NCBI RefSeq assembly: GCF_018889955.1
Contig: NZ_CP076545.1
Span: 1 to 64,000 of the forward strand
DNA length: 64,000 nt
Reading direction: 5' to 3'
Origin: Collinsella sp. zg1085
Lineage (GTDB): Bacteria > Actinomycetota > Coriobacteriia > Coriobacteriales > Coriobacteriaceae
Both the position numbers and the translations under genes were made by a program. The notes under the pieces are model-generated. The model saw nothing but the letters and a program-made list of their open reading frames with translations, did no database searches and was not told the origin of the DNA. Position 1 is the stretch's first letter, and every line of letters starts with the position of its first letter. This document shows, piece by piece, positions 39,357-47,190 of the stretch.

Positions 39357-39391
39357 CAGCGCGTATGCAACTTGATAGGCAAGGGGAGCGC

Positions 39392-41002
39392 ATGGCTCAG
39401 GGAACCTCTCACGTACAATGTGATGATACGCTTCATGAGGAATGTGGCGTTTTTGGTGTATGGGCGCCGGGGCGTGACGCTGCTCGTTTAACCTATTTTG
39501 GCTTGCGGGCATTGCAGCACCGCGGTCAGGAGTCGGCAGGAATTGCTGCGGGCGATGGCGGTACCGTAATGGTGCGCAAGGACCTTGGTCTTGTAGGTCA
39601 TGTATTTTCAAATGCCGATTTGAGCGCCTTGCCTGGTGAGCTTGCTATTGGACATGTGCGCTATGCTACGGCAGGGTCTAAGAGCTGGGAAGCCGCTCAG
39701 CCGCATCTCTCAACCATCAACGACGTTATTATTGCGCTTGCTCATAACGGCACGCTGGTTAACACCGATGAGCTGCGCCGTCAGCTTATTAACCTCGGCG
39801 TTCCGTTTTTATCTAACTCAGATTCTGAGGTTGCTGCAAAGTTAATTGGCTACTTTACACAAGCCACCAATCATCTGCGCGAAGGTATCCGTAAAACCAT
39901 GGAGCTGGTGCGTGGTGGCTATGCTATGACACTTATTAACGAGGAAGCGCTTTATGCGTTTCGCGATCCGCATGGTTTGCGTCCGTTGGTGCTGGGTCGC
40001 CTTGTAGACCAAGGGCTTGACCAAGTAGACCTTGAGCAGGTTTCTAAGCTACCGGCGGAGGCTGAGGCAAACGCAGATGGTACGTATGCATCTGGTAGCG
40101 GCTGGGTAGTTGCCTCCGAAACCTGTGCGCTTGATATTGTGGGAGCAGAATACGTGCGCGATATTCGCCCAGGCGAGATTTTGCGCATTAACGCTCAGGG
40201 CTTGGTATCTGAGCAGGGAGTTCCTGCGGCAAAAACCGCTGCAAACTGTGTGTTTGAACAGGTGTATTTTGCGCGTCCCGATAGCATCATGAACGGCAAG
40301 TCGGTCTATGCCTGCCGGTATGATATGGGTCGGCAGTTGGCGCGTGAGGCACCTGCTGATGCTGATATGGTAATTGGTGTACCTGATTCTGGTTTGCCGC
40401 CGGCAGAAGGTTTTGCTCGTGAGAGCGGTTTGCCTTTTGGCGAAGGGCTTATCAAAAACCGTTATGTGGCGCGAACTTTTATTGAGCCAACCCAGGAGCT
40501 ACGCGCCATGGGCGTGCGCATGAAGCTAAACCCTTTGCGCGATAACATCGCTGGTAAACGCCTTGTGGTAATTGACGACTCCATTGTGCGTGGTACAACC
40601 ATGGTGCAGCTGGTGCGTATGCTGCGGCAGGCAGGCGCTCGGGAAATTCATGTGCGCATCAATTCGCCTGAGGTTGTGTGGCCGTGTTTTTATGGCATTG
40701 ATACCGATGTGCAGGCTCAGTTGATTAGCGCAAATAAGAGCGTTGAAGAAATTCGCGAGCTTATTGGTGCTGATTCGCTGGCGTTTTTGTCGGTTGAAGG
40801 TCTGCGCACCTGTGTTCCGGCTGGTGGCTATTGTGAGGCTTGTTTTACCGGCGCATATCCGGTGGCCATTCCTGAACGTTTCAGCCGGGGTAAGTTCATG
40901 GAAGGCTATGTGCCAAGGAATTTGTCGGAAAACCCGGTGTTTGCTCAAGATGAAGTGAGCAAGAAGTACCAAGACAAAAGCTGGGAAGAGAGCAACCAGT
41001 AA
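39392..41002 (+). CDS. purF: Amidophosphoribosyltransferase
   Basis: PurF makes phosphoribosylamine from PRPP and glutamine, the first step of purine synthesis. The 536-residue protein starts with a short propeptide ending HEE before the catalytic cysteine C18 of ECGVFGVW, as in processed PurF enzymes. The glutaminase motifs RALQHRGQESAGI and GHVRYAT follow, then the PRPP-binding RLVVIDDSIVRGTT. C-terminal cysteines (CFYGIDT, YCEACFTG) fit the Fe-S type PurF. The ATG after AAGGGGAGCGC is chosen over one 27 bases upstream that has no ribosome binding site. purM is about 3.9 kb away, beyond the repeat-flanked ABC group. Confidence 0.96.
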   Translation: MAQGTSHVQCDDTLHEECGVFGVWAPGRDAARLTYFGLRALQHRGQESAGIAAGDGGTVMVRKDLGLVGHVFSNADLSALPGELAIGHVRYATAGSKSWEAAQPHLSTINDVIIALAHNGTLVNTDELRRQLINLGVPFLSNSDSEVAAKLIGYFTQATNHLREGIRKTMELVRGGYAMTLINEEALYAFRDPHGLRPLVLGRLVDQGLDQVDLEQVSKLPAEAEANADGTYASGSGWVVASETCALDIVGAEYVRDIRPGEILRINAQGLVSEQGVPAAKTAANCVFEQVYFARPDSIMNGKSVYACRYDMGRQLAREAPADADMVIGVPDSGLPPAEGFARESGLPFGEGLIKNRYVARTFIEPTQELRAMGVRMKLNPLRDNIAGKRLVVIDDSIVRGTTMVQLVRMLRQAGAREIHVRINSPEVVWPCFYGIDTDVQAQLISANKSVEEIRELIGADSLAFLSVEGLRTCVPAGGYCEACFTGAYPVAIPERFSRGKFMEGYVPRNLSENPVFAQDEVSKKYQDKSWEESNQ

Positions 41003-41100
41003 GGTAGCTCTTGGCGCGCGGCGGCGTTGGCAGCGGCCGGTGTTGGTGCTCCGATTTGTGCCGAGCGCTGTCCCACTATCCTTATGGGCTGCCCCGTTTT

Positions 41101-41203
41101 CTTGGGCGTAGAGAGCCTCTGAACTTCGGTTGATGAGGTGGTTTCAAGCTTTTCTAGGTGCAAATAGCTTGCGTACCTCGATTGATGAGGTAGTTTTCGT
41201 TGT
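41101..41203. repeat. Two degenerate ~50 bp direct repeats
   Basis: Segments 41101-41150 and 41154-41203 share the core TTGATGAGGTRGTTT and partial matches on both sides. Translated on the minus strand both give TTSS(T/I)EV-(Q/R)-(R/K)-L, so they might be remnants of a repeated coding sequence. The rest of 41003-41230 is otherwise empty. Confidence 0.4.
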
Positions 41204-41250
41204 ATAAGTACCATATATAAGCATACTGCCTAATAAGCAATTTATGTCAC

Positions 41251-41416
41251 TTTTGACAGAAATGGGCAATTTGGCAGTGTAGAACCCCCGTGGGTTGGTA
41301 GTGATTTTATAAAACCGCAGGTAAACGGATTGCCGATTTTTCGCCTGTAGGGGGTTAATTACCACATTGCCCATTTTTGTCAGAATTTACTGCCAGATTG
41401 CCCGTTTTTGTCAAAA
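41251..41416. repeat. 166 bp inverted-repeat element, copy 1
   Basis: The element has terminal inverted repeats of 28 bp (41251-41278 and 41389-41416; 25 of 28 match) starting TTTTGACA. Inside is a second pair, AACCCCC/GGGGGTT. The motif ATTGCCCRTTTTTGTCA occurs twice near the right end and once, inverted, at the left. A second copy in the same orientation at 44593-44758 differs at about 11 positions by hand alignment. Similarity extends ~20 bp left of the terminal repeat (from 41231). No coding capacity: MITE-like. Confidence 0.8.
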
Positions 41417-41558
41417 GCTATGTGAGCTATGCACGTGAAAACTCTTTATGTCGCTGATGTATATGAAACCCCTCAATATCCCGCTATAATATAGACATGT
41501 CACAAGGGATTTGTTGTACATCTCCTCGGCTTTTATTCGCTCAACTTGGGAGCGCGTT
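41417..41558 (+). promoter_or_regulatory. Upstream region of the ABC cassette
   Basis: A consensus TATAAT lies at 41485-41490 with no convincing -35. The first gene of the cassette has GGGAG 7 nt before its ATG at 41559. Confidence 0.4.
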
Positions 41559-42407
41559 ATGAAAACACTTCGTCTTTGTAGGGTTTACATACACAGATTG
41601 CCCCAGCGACTCCAGTTCAAAATAGCGGTAACCGTGTGCTTGGTTTTTGTTTTGTTTGCAACATTAGAGCTGGCATTTCGTTTTTATGGACTTGATGTAA
41701 GCCAGCTTCCTTCTGCGGCATATGGTTAGGCTTGGAATTTTGACGCGTTGCAAAACAATTCAAGTCGCGTATTTCTTCATTTTGTCTTGATGTTTGTTGC
41801 TGCGCTTGCATGTGCAGATGCAGGACAAGAGGAGCTGCGTGGTGGCACAGCGTCGCTCATAATCAGTCAAAGCTCAATAGGTTCTTATCTAGGAGCTCAT
41901 GCACTTTGCAGCTTTATATCTGGGTTTTTGCTTATTGCTACCACTCTTGGTTTGTTACAGCTTGTTGCATTGCTTATGTTTCCCCTGCAGGGAACATTTG
42001 AGGGTGCATTCGGCACACCGCTTTATGTTGATGTTATTCCATCGTCGTATGCATTCCATGAGCTTTGGGCAACTCAACCTTTTATCTATAACGGGATATA
42101 TCTGATTTGGACAGCTGTATGGGGAGGTTTTTCGGCTTTATTATCGTGCGGGCTTTCACTGCTATTTAAGCGGAGCCGTGCGATTGGTTTAGTGTCTCCA
42201 ACCTTGCTATTTGTTGTGGCATATCAGCTGTTCCCCCTTTTACTGAGTGGAGGAACACAGTATTTGTTCTATCGTCTGTCGTATCCCAGCTACAACGTGA
42301 GCACCGCTGAAATTCCACTTATGATGGCATATCCTCTTGTGCTTGCGATTCTTTCTCTTGTTTGTTTTATTTTGGTTGCAGGAAAGAGAAGGGATATATG
42401 CATATGA
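41559..42407 (+). pseudogene. ABC-type membrane protein gene interrupted by in-frame TAG
   Basis: A single reading frame of 283 codons runs from an ATG with a good ribosome binding site, but codon 57 is TAG (41727-41729). The N-terminal part has one membrane helix (FKIAVTVCLVFVLFATLELAF). After the stop the frame goes on with about six more hydrophobic segments and ends just past the start of the next gene. The context AYG-stop-AWNF suggests a former sense codon such as TGG. A restart at TTG 41748 has no ribosome binding site. It looks like the first permease of the following ABC system, now probably broken unless the stop is read through. Confidence 0.65.
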
Positions 42408-43117
42408 ACGCCCTTCTTACTATGCTGATTAAACGAAATCGTATGGCGATTATTATGTTTGTCAGCTTATTGGTATTACGAATATCTCAATTTATTTACC
42501 TGCAAAATCATAGTGAACTATCAACTTGGGACACTCAATATCTTTTTGTGCAAGGTATTCATATAGCAGGGTTTGTAATTATTCCGCTGTGCGCATATTG
42601 GTATCTAAAGGTTATTCGTTTTCAGAGTTCAAGCTTGGTGCTTGTAGCAGCACCTTCACGTTTAGCTGCGGCAATGCAATCACTGCAACGAGCAATTACG
42701 TTTGGCATCTTTATATCGGGAGTTCTGAATGTAAGCATTCTTGCGATTTTAGGGCTTCCGCTACAAGAGACTTCTTTTATTGACCTTTTTATGCGCTGCA
42801 TTATGCAAGCTATTTTTATCGCGGCGCTTTGTCTTTTTGCAAATAGCTTATATCTTCTAACAGGGGTTTCGAGTTTCTCATTTTTAGCACTGTGTTTATA
42901 TGGCATATGGGATTTTATGGCGCAGACAGTAGTGGGCGGCGGTCTACCTAGTATTGGGTGGAGCTTAACGCTTGCAAGCTCAAATAATGTGCCCTATCTG
43001 CCCTATCAGTGCTCAGTTTTAGGGCTTATATGTTCGGCGGCGCTCCTAACGCAGTTTTTTGCTTATCAGACACTTGACCTTGGTATTCATGCAGTTAATA
43101 CTCAACGGGGCTTGTAA
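42398..43117 (+). CDS. Polytopic membrane protein, probable ABC permease subunit
   Basis: This 239-residue protein has about six hydrophobic segments, starting with MAIIMFVSLLVLRISQFIYL, and few charged loops. I cannot name a family; size, topology and the ATPase directly downstream suggest an ABC-2-like permease. The ATG follows GAGAAGGGATAT and overlaps the end of the upstream frame by 10 bp, pointing to one operon. Confidence 0.65.
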   Translation: MHMNALLTMLIKRNRMAIIMFVSLLVLRISQFIYLQNHSELSTWDTQYLFVQGIHIAGFVIIPLCAYWYLKVIRFQSSSLVLVAAPSRLAAAMQSLQRAITFGIFISGVLNVSILAILGLPLQETSFIDLFMRCIMQAIFIAALCLFANSLYLLTGVSSFSFLALCLYGIWDFMAQTVVGGGLPSIGWSLTLASSNNVPYLPYQCSVLGLICSAALLTQFFAYQTLDLGIHAVNTQRGL

Positions 43118-43127
43118 GGAAGCTGTC

Positions 43128-43799
43128 ATGGTAAACCTAAGTAACACAGACCAACACATTGCAGTTCGCATACATAAGGTTTCAAAGCATATTAAAGACC
43201 GACAGGTTTTAGCATCAGCAACCGCCGAATTTCCAGCGGCGCATATTGTGGGTATTTCTGGTCCAAACGGTTCTGGAAAAACTATGCTTTTGCGCGCAAT
43301 CGCTGGTCTTCTACATATTAATCAAGGAACTATTGAAGTTTGGGGAAAGAGTCTCGGTACAAATGGGTCATTTCCAGAAAGCATGGGGATTTTAATTGAG
43401 CCTATTGCGTTGTGGGACGAGTTAAGCGGAGCAGAGAATCTAAAGCTTCTGGCGCAGGTAAAAGGTAATACTACAAATGATAAGGTTCAACACGCGCTTG
43501 AACGTGTTGAGCTGAACCCTCACGATAAACGGCCAATTCGTTCATATAGCCTCGGTATGAGGCAGCGCCTGTATATTGCTCAGGCGATTATGGACCAGCC
43601 ACAACTGATTTTGCTTGATGAGCCAACCAACGCCTTGGACGAATCGGGGAAGGCACTTGTGCGCTCTATACTGTTTGAGGAGCGGAATCGCGGTGCGCTG
43701 ATTGTTGTGGTGTCGCATGATAAAGACGAACTAGACGCAATTTCAGATTCTCGGTACACCATGTATGAGGGCGTATTGTCAAAGGTTGATGCGCTATGA
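43128..43799 (+). CDS. ABC transporter ATP-binding protein
   Basis: A 223-residue nucleotide-binding domain: Walker A GPNGSGKT, signature YSLGMRQRLYIAQA (LSGGQ variant SLGMRQ, common in ABC-2 and bacteriocin-resistance transporters) and Walker B LILLDEPTNALDE. The H-loop is VVVSHDKDELD. The ATG after AAGGAAGCTGTC is preferred over an earlier start within the permease gene. The last bases overlap the next gene (ATGA). It likely energises the adjacent membrane proteins. The cargo is unknown; efflux or immunity is possible given the signature type. Confidence 0.88.
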   Translation: MVNLSNTDQHIAVRIHKVSKHIKDRQVLASATAEFPAAHIVGISGPNGSGKTMLLRAIAGLLHINQGTIEVWGKSLGTNGSFPESMGILIEPIALWDELSGAENLKLLAQVKGNTTNDKVQHALERVELNPHDKRPIRSYSLGMRQRLYIAQAIMDQPQLILLDEPTNALDESGKALVRSILFEERNRGALIVVVSHDKDELDAISDSRYTMYEGVLSKVDAL

Positions 43800-44545
43800 G
43801 ACGCCAGCATACTGTACGCAAAGACCTGCGCTCCATAGTTTCAGTTCATCGGGTATGGATAGTATTGTTGCTTGTTGTTGTAGGTATATCTATAGTGACC
43901 CGTCTAAGCTATAGCAACCTTAATGTTAACTATGAGCAGCTGATGCAAATTCCTTATCGCGTGGGACCGTTCTCGGTTGAGCATTATCAGAAGCAGTTGG
44001 AGTTTGTACCTGAGAATAAGCCCTCAAAACTATTGCCAACAGCTCAACTCATTGTGGAAGGCGTTGTAGAAGATAAGCCACAGTTGAGTTATCAAAGCAT
44101 GCTTCGCGCAGTTCGTGTGCTTCATGTTTATAAAGCAGCAAATTCAAATAAGGGTGCACATGAGCTTGGCACTGTTAAGGAAGGTCAGGTTATTTCGGTT
44201 TATGAACCGCTTGCCCTGGAAGGCATACCGTCAGAGCGGGTATTTTGGGGGAGCAGTAGCTATCAATTGGGCGGCGTTCCTATGACAAAAGGTAATAAGT
44301 ACCTGCTCTTCTTAAATCCTGCTCCTGAGCGCCAGGCAGTTTTGCATGCCTATATGATGCTCGATTCTCCCTTTTCAAAGTTAGCGCTTGATGATGAAGA
44401 GGTGGTTTTGCCTCAGTCGCCAGGTTTGGTGGATTTGAGTTTTAATCAGTTGAGCAACGTTGCACTTGTTGCAGCAGACGAGACTGCGAAGCAGTTGTAT
44501 TTAGAGACACGTGCACAGCTTATTAAGAGCTTCATGGAAACCTAG
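43796..44545 (+). CDS. Hypothetical membrane-anchored extracytoplasmic protein
   Basis: I do not recognise this 249-residue protein. It has a basic N-terminus (RRQHTVRKDLR) and one membrane helix (VWIVLLLVVVGISIVTRL), then an outside domain of ~210 residues with beta-rich sequence (QLIVEGVVEDKPQLSYQSMLRAVRVLHVYKA and GNKYLLFLNPAPE). Its start overlaps the ATPase stop as ATGA, so it is translationally coupled to the transporter. An accessory or substrate-sensing role is a guess. Confidence 0.7.
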   Translation: MRRQHTVRKDLRSIVSVHRVWIVLLLVVVGISIVTRLSYSNLNVNYEQLMQIPYRVGPFSVEHYQKQLEFVPENKPSKLLPTAQLIVEGVVEDKPQLSYQSMLRAVRVLHVYKAANSNKGAHELGTVKEGQVISVYEPLALEGIPSERVFWGSSSYQLGGVPMTKGNKYLLFLNPAPERQAVLHAYMMLDSPFSKLALDDEEVVLPQSPGLVDLSFNQLSNVALVAADETAKQLYLETRAQLIKSFMET

Positions 44546-44592
44546 TATGGGAACAGGCAATATAAAAGTGTCTGATAAGCAACTTATGTCAC

Positions 44593-44758
44593 TTTTGACA
44601 GAAATGGGCAATTTGGCAGTGTAGAACCCCCGTGGGTCAGTAGTTATTTTATAAAACCGCAGGTAGACGGACTGTCAATTTTTCACCTGTAGGGGGTTAA
44701 TTACCATATTGCCCGTTTTTGTCAGAATTTACTGCCAGATTGCCCGTTTCTGTCAAAA
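44593..44758. repeat. 166 bp inverted-repeat element, copy 2
   Basis: This is a direct repeat of 41251-41416 with the same length and the same 28 bp terminal inverted repeats (44593-44620 and 44731-44758). It starts 47 bp after the last gene of the ABC group, and similarity to copy 1 again extends ~20 bp to the left. Downstream, 44759-44898 carries a short GCTCAG repeat and the purM leader but no clear promoter. Confidence 0.8.
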
Positions 44759-44898
44759 ACCGTTCAGACCTTGTGCAGCTCAGTACGGCTCAGCACAGCT
44801 CAGACATCTACGCTTTCAGCGAACACGACGACCCCCAGTATTGCTACAGGTCAACATGGTAGTATGGGATACGTTCATGCACCAATAAGGGGGAGTAT

Positions 44899-46002
44899 AT
44901 GACCACTACTAACACGCACGTTAGCTACGAGGACGCCGGTGTTGACACGGCGGAAGGCGGACGTGCGGTAGATGCCATTAAAGCTATGGTTGCAAGCACC
45001 AATCGAGATGAGGTTATCGGTGGTATTGGCGGCTTTGGCGGCCTTTTTTCTGCAGCTGCTCTTAAGGACATGGAGGACCCCGTTCTTATTTCGGGTACCG
45101 ATGGCGTGGGAACTAAGTTGGTGCTGGCACAGCTGCTCGACCGGCACACTACCGTTGGACAAGACCTTGTTGCCATGTGTGTCAACGACATTTTGGCTTC
45201 TGGTGCAGAACCTCTCTTTTTTCTTGATTACGTTGCGATTGGTCATATTCGAGCTGAGTATATGGCCAAGATTGTTGCGGGCATTGCTCAGGGTTGTAAA
45301 CTTGCGGGCTGTGCACTTATTGGTGGCGAGATGGCAGAGCACCCAGGTGTTATGCGTCCGGACGATTATGATTTAGCAGGCTTTACTGTGGGCGTGGTTG
45401 ATAAGCCTAAGATGCTCGACCCGCAACGTGTTCGCCCGGGTGATGTCATTATCGGTTTGCCGAGCACCGGTGTACATTCAAACGGCTACTCATTGGTACG
45501 CAAAGTTATTGGTGTTGATAGCATTGTGCTCCATACGCCCGAAGCACTAGCTAAGCGCGCCGAGCTTGAGCAGCCGCTTCCTGAGCTCGCAGGTGCAAGT
45601 TTGGCTGATGCGCTCATGGAGCCTACGCGCATTTACGTAAAACCCGTCCTTGATGTGCTGCACCAAGGTATAGATATACACGCGATTGCACACATTACCG
45701 GCGGCGGTATCACCGAGAATCTTAACCGTGCGCTTGCACATGATGTTGATGCTTTGGTTGAGCGCCCGTCGGGTGCGCCTACCTGGGACGTTCCGCCTAT
45801 CATCAGCTATATTAGCTCTCGCGCTCAGCTCACGCCTAATGAGGCATGCAAGACTTTCAATATGGGTCTTGGCTTAGCCTTTATTGTGGCACCTGAGGTT
45901 GAGGCTACGCTCGTAGCAGCCCTTAAAGCGGCGGGAGAGGCACCGTTTTATGTTGGAACGTGCGTACCGGGAACCGGCAAGGTTCGTTATTCTGACGAAT
46001 AG
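44899..46002 (+). CDS. purM: Phosphoribosylformylglycinamidine cyclo-ligase (AIR synthetase)
   Basis: PurM closes the imidazole ring to AIR with ATP. The 367-residue protein shows VSYEDAGVDTAEGGRAV, GGFGGLF, LISGTDGVGTKL, the DILASGAEPLFFLDY motif, GGEMAEHPGVM, HSNGYSLVRK and HITGGGITENLNR. ATG follows AGGGGGAGTAT. It is slightly longer than the common ~345. An 18 bp tandem repeat begins four bases after its stop, and purN follows. Confidence 0.96.
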   Translation: MTTTNTHVSYEDAGVDTAEGGRAVDAIKAMVASTNRDEVIGGIGGFGGLFSAAALKDMEDPVLISGTDGVGTKLVLAQLLDRHTTVGQDLVAMCVNDILASGAEPLFFLDYVAIGHIRAEYMAKIVAGIAQGCKLAGCALIGGEMAEHPGVMRPDDYDLAGFTVGVVDKPKMLDPQRVRPGDVIIGLPSTGVHSNGYSLVRKVIGVDSIVLHTPEALAKRAELEQPLPELAGASLADALMEPTRIYVKPVLDVLHQGIDIHAIAHITGGGITENLNRALAHDVDALVERPSGAPTWDVPPIISYISSRAQLTPNEACKTFNMGLGLAFIVAPEVEATLVAALKAAGEAPFYVGTCVPGTGKVRYSDE

Positions 46003-46005
46003 GAC

Positions 46006-46059
46006 GAGAGGCTTGACGTAGGCGAGAAGCTTGACGTAAGCGAGAGGCTTGATGCAAGG
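46006..46059 (+). repeat. Three 18 bp tandem repeats after purM
   Basis: Units 46006-46023, 46024-46041 and 46042-46059 follow the pattern GAGARGCTTGAYGYARGS, with one to five differences between copies. They start right after the purM stop. The rest of the gap to purN has a small stem GCTTTATA/TATAAAGC at 46122-46141 and no terminator. Confidence 0.75.
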
Positions 46060-46242
46060 AGCTAGCTAGACAGCCGGCTCACCGGTAGCTTTCATAAGTC
46101 TTAAGTTGTTTGTGGTTTTAGGCTTTATATGGCTATAAAGCTACAATGAACAGAGTGTTTAGTATACCCGCTTAGTCGCTTGGAAGCTGGTGTAGCCCCA
46201 TGTTGATTGTGCACGGTTAGAACGTTTGAACAGGAGTTTGCC

Positions 46243-47139
46243 ATGGCAGCACTCGATGATGAATATCGTCGCCTAGTTGAGGAGGCTGGCTTGCCGCCCG
46301 AGGCGCTTCCAAGCAACGCATTCTTTAGCAATGCGGTTGAACATGAGCTTAATCGCGCCATGGCTGAGCAGCACGTGTCGGCAGAGAAAGCGTCTGACCC
46401 TATTCAGGTTGACTGGGATGGAGACTGGAATACGCTATCTAGTATTCCTGCTGGTCATCTTGATGGAAACACCTTGCAAGCCTGTGTGGCACAGCGCCTC
46501 GCCGCAGGAGCCAAGCTGGCTCCTATGCCAATTGCTGTCCTTATTTCTGGAACAGGAACTAACTTGCAGGCAATTATTGACGCAATTGCTGCAGGTAGCC
46601 TGAATGCTGAGATTAAACTTGTGGTTGCAAGCCGTCCTGATGCGGCAGGCTTAAAGCGTGCTGAGGCAGCTGGATTGCAAACACTAACCCTCTCAAAAGA
46701 TATATATAGTGACCCCATTGTTGCAGATGAGGTAATAGCTACAGAGCTTTATCGAGCGGGCGTTGCCTATGTAATTATGGCTGGTTATATGCGCAAAGTG
46801 CATCCACCCATTCTTGCTACCTTTCCAGAGCGCGTTATTAACTTACACCCCGCCCTGCTGCCGAGCTTTCGCGGTCTTGATGCCATTGTGCAAGCATATG
46901 AGCGCGGCGTAAAAGTGGCAGGCATAACTATTCATATTGCAAACGCAGCGTATGACCAAGGTCCAATCCTTGCGCAAAAAGCTATAATGGTTGAGGAAAC
47001 ATGGACGCTTGAGCAGCTTGAAGATGCAATTCATGCTCTTGAGCATACATTGTATCCAGAGCTTATTCAGATACTATCCGAAGGACGGGTTAAGGTTTTG
47101 CCGGATTTGCGCGTAGCTATAGCGCCCGTACGCGCATAG
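46243..47139 (+). CDS. purN: Phosphoribosylglycinamide formyltransferase with N-terminal extension
   Basis: PurN transfers a formyl group from 10-formyl-THF to GAR. The catalytic domain begins at M95 (MPIAVLISGTGTNLQAIID) and contains the signature INLHPALLPSFRG, with catalytic Asn and His, and the later ANAAYDQGPILAQ aspartate. The first 94 residues (for example EYRRLVEEAGLPPEALPSNAFF) are extra, acidic and helical, with no known domain. The ATG follows AGGAGTTTGCC, a good site, whereas the internal ATG at 46525 is poorly placed, so the extension is probably translated. Confidence 0.93.
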   Translation: MAALDDEYRRLVEEAGLPPEALPSNAFFSNAVEHELNRAMAEQHVSAEKASDPIQVDWDGDWNTLSSIPAGHLDGNTLQACVAQRLAAGAKLAPMPIAVLISGTGTNLQAIIDAIAAGSLNAEIKLVVASRPDAAGLKRAEAAGLQTLTLSKDIYSDPIVADEVIATELYRAGVAYVIMAGYMRKVHPPILATFPERVINLHPALLPSFRGLDAIVQAYERGVKVAGITIHIANAAYDQGPILAQKAIMVEETWTLEQLEDAIHALEHTLYPELIQILSEGRVKVLPDLRVAIAPVRA

Positions 47140-47190
47140 GCAAGACTGTGCGACAATACAAACCACGAATCATCACCTGAAGGGAATGCG

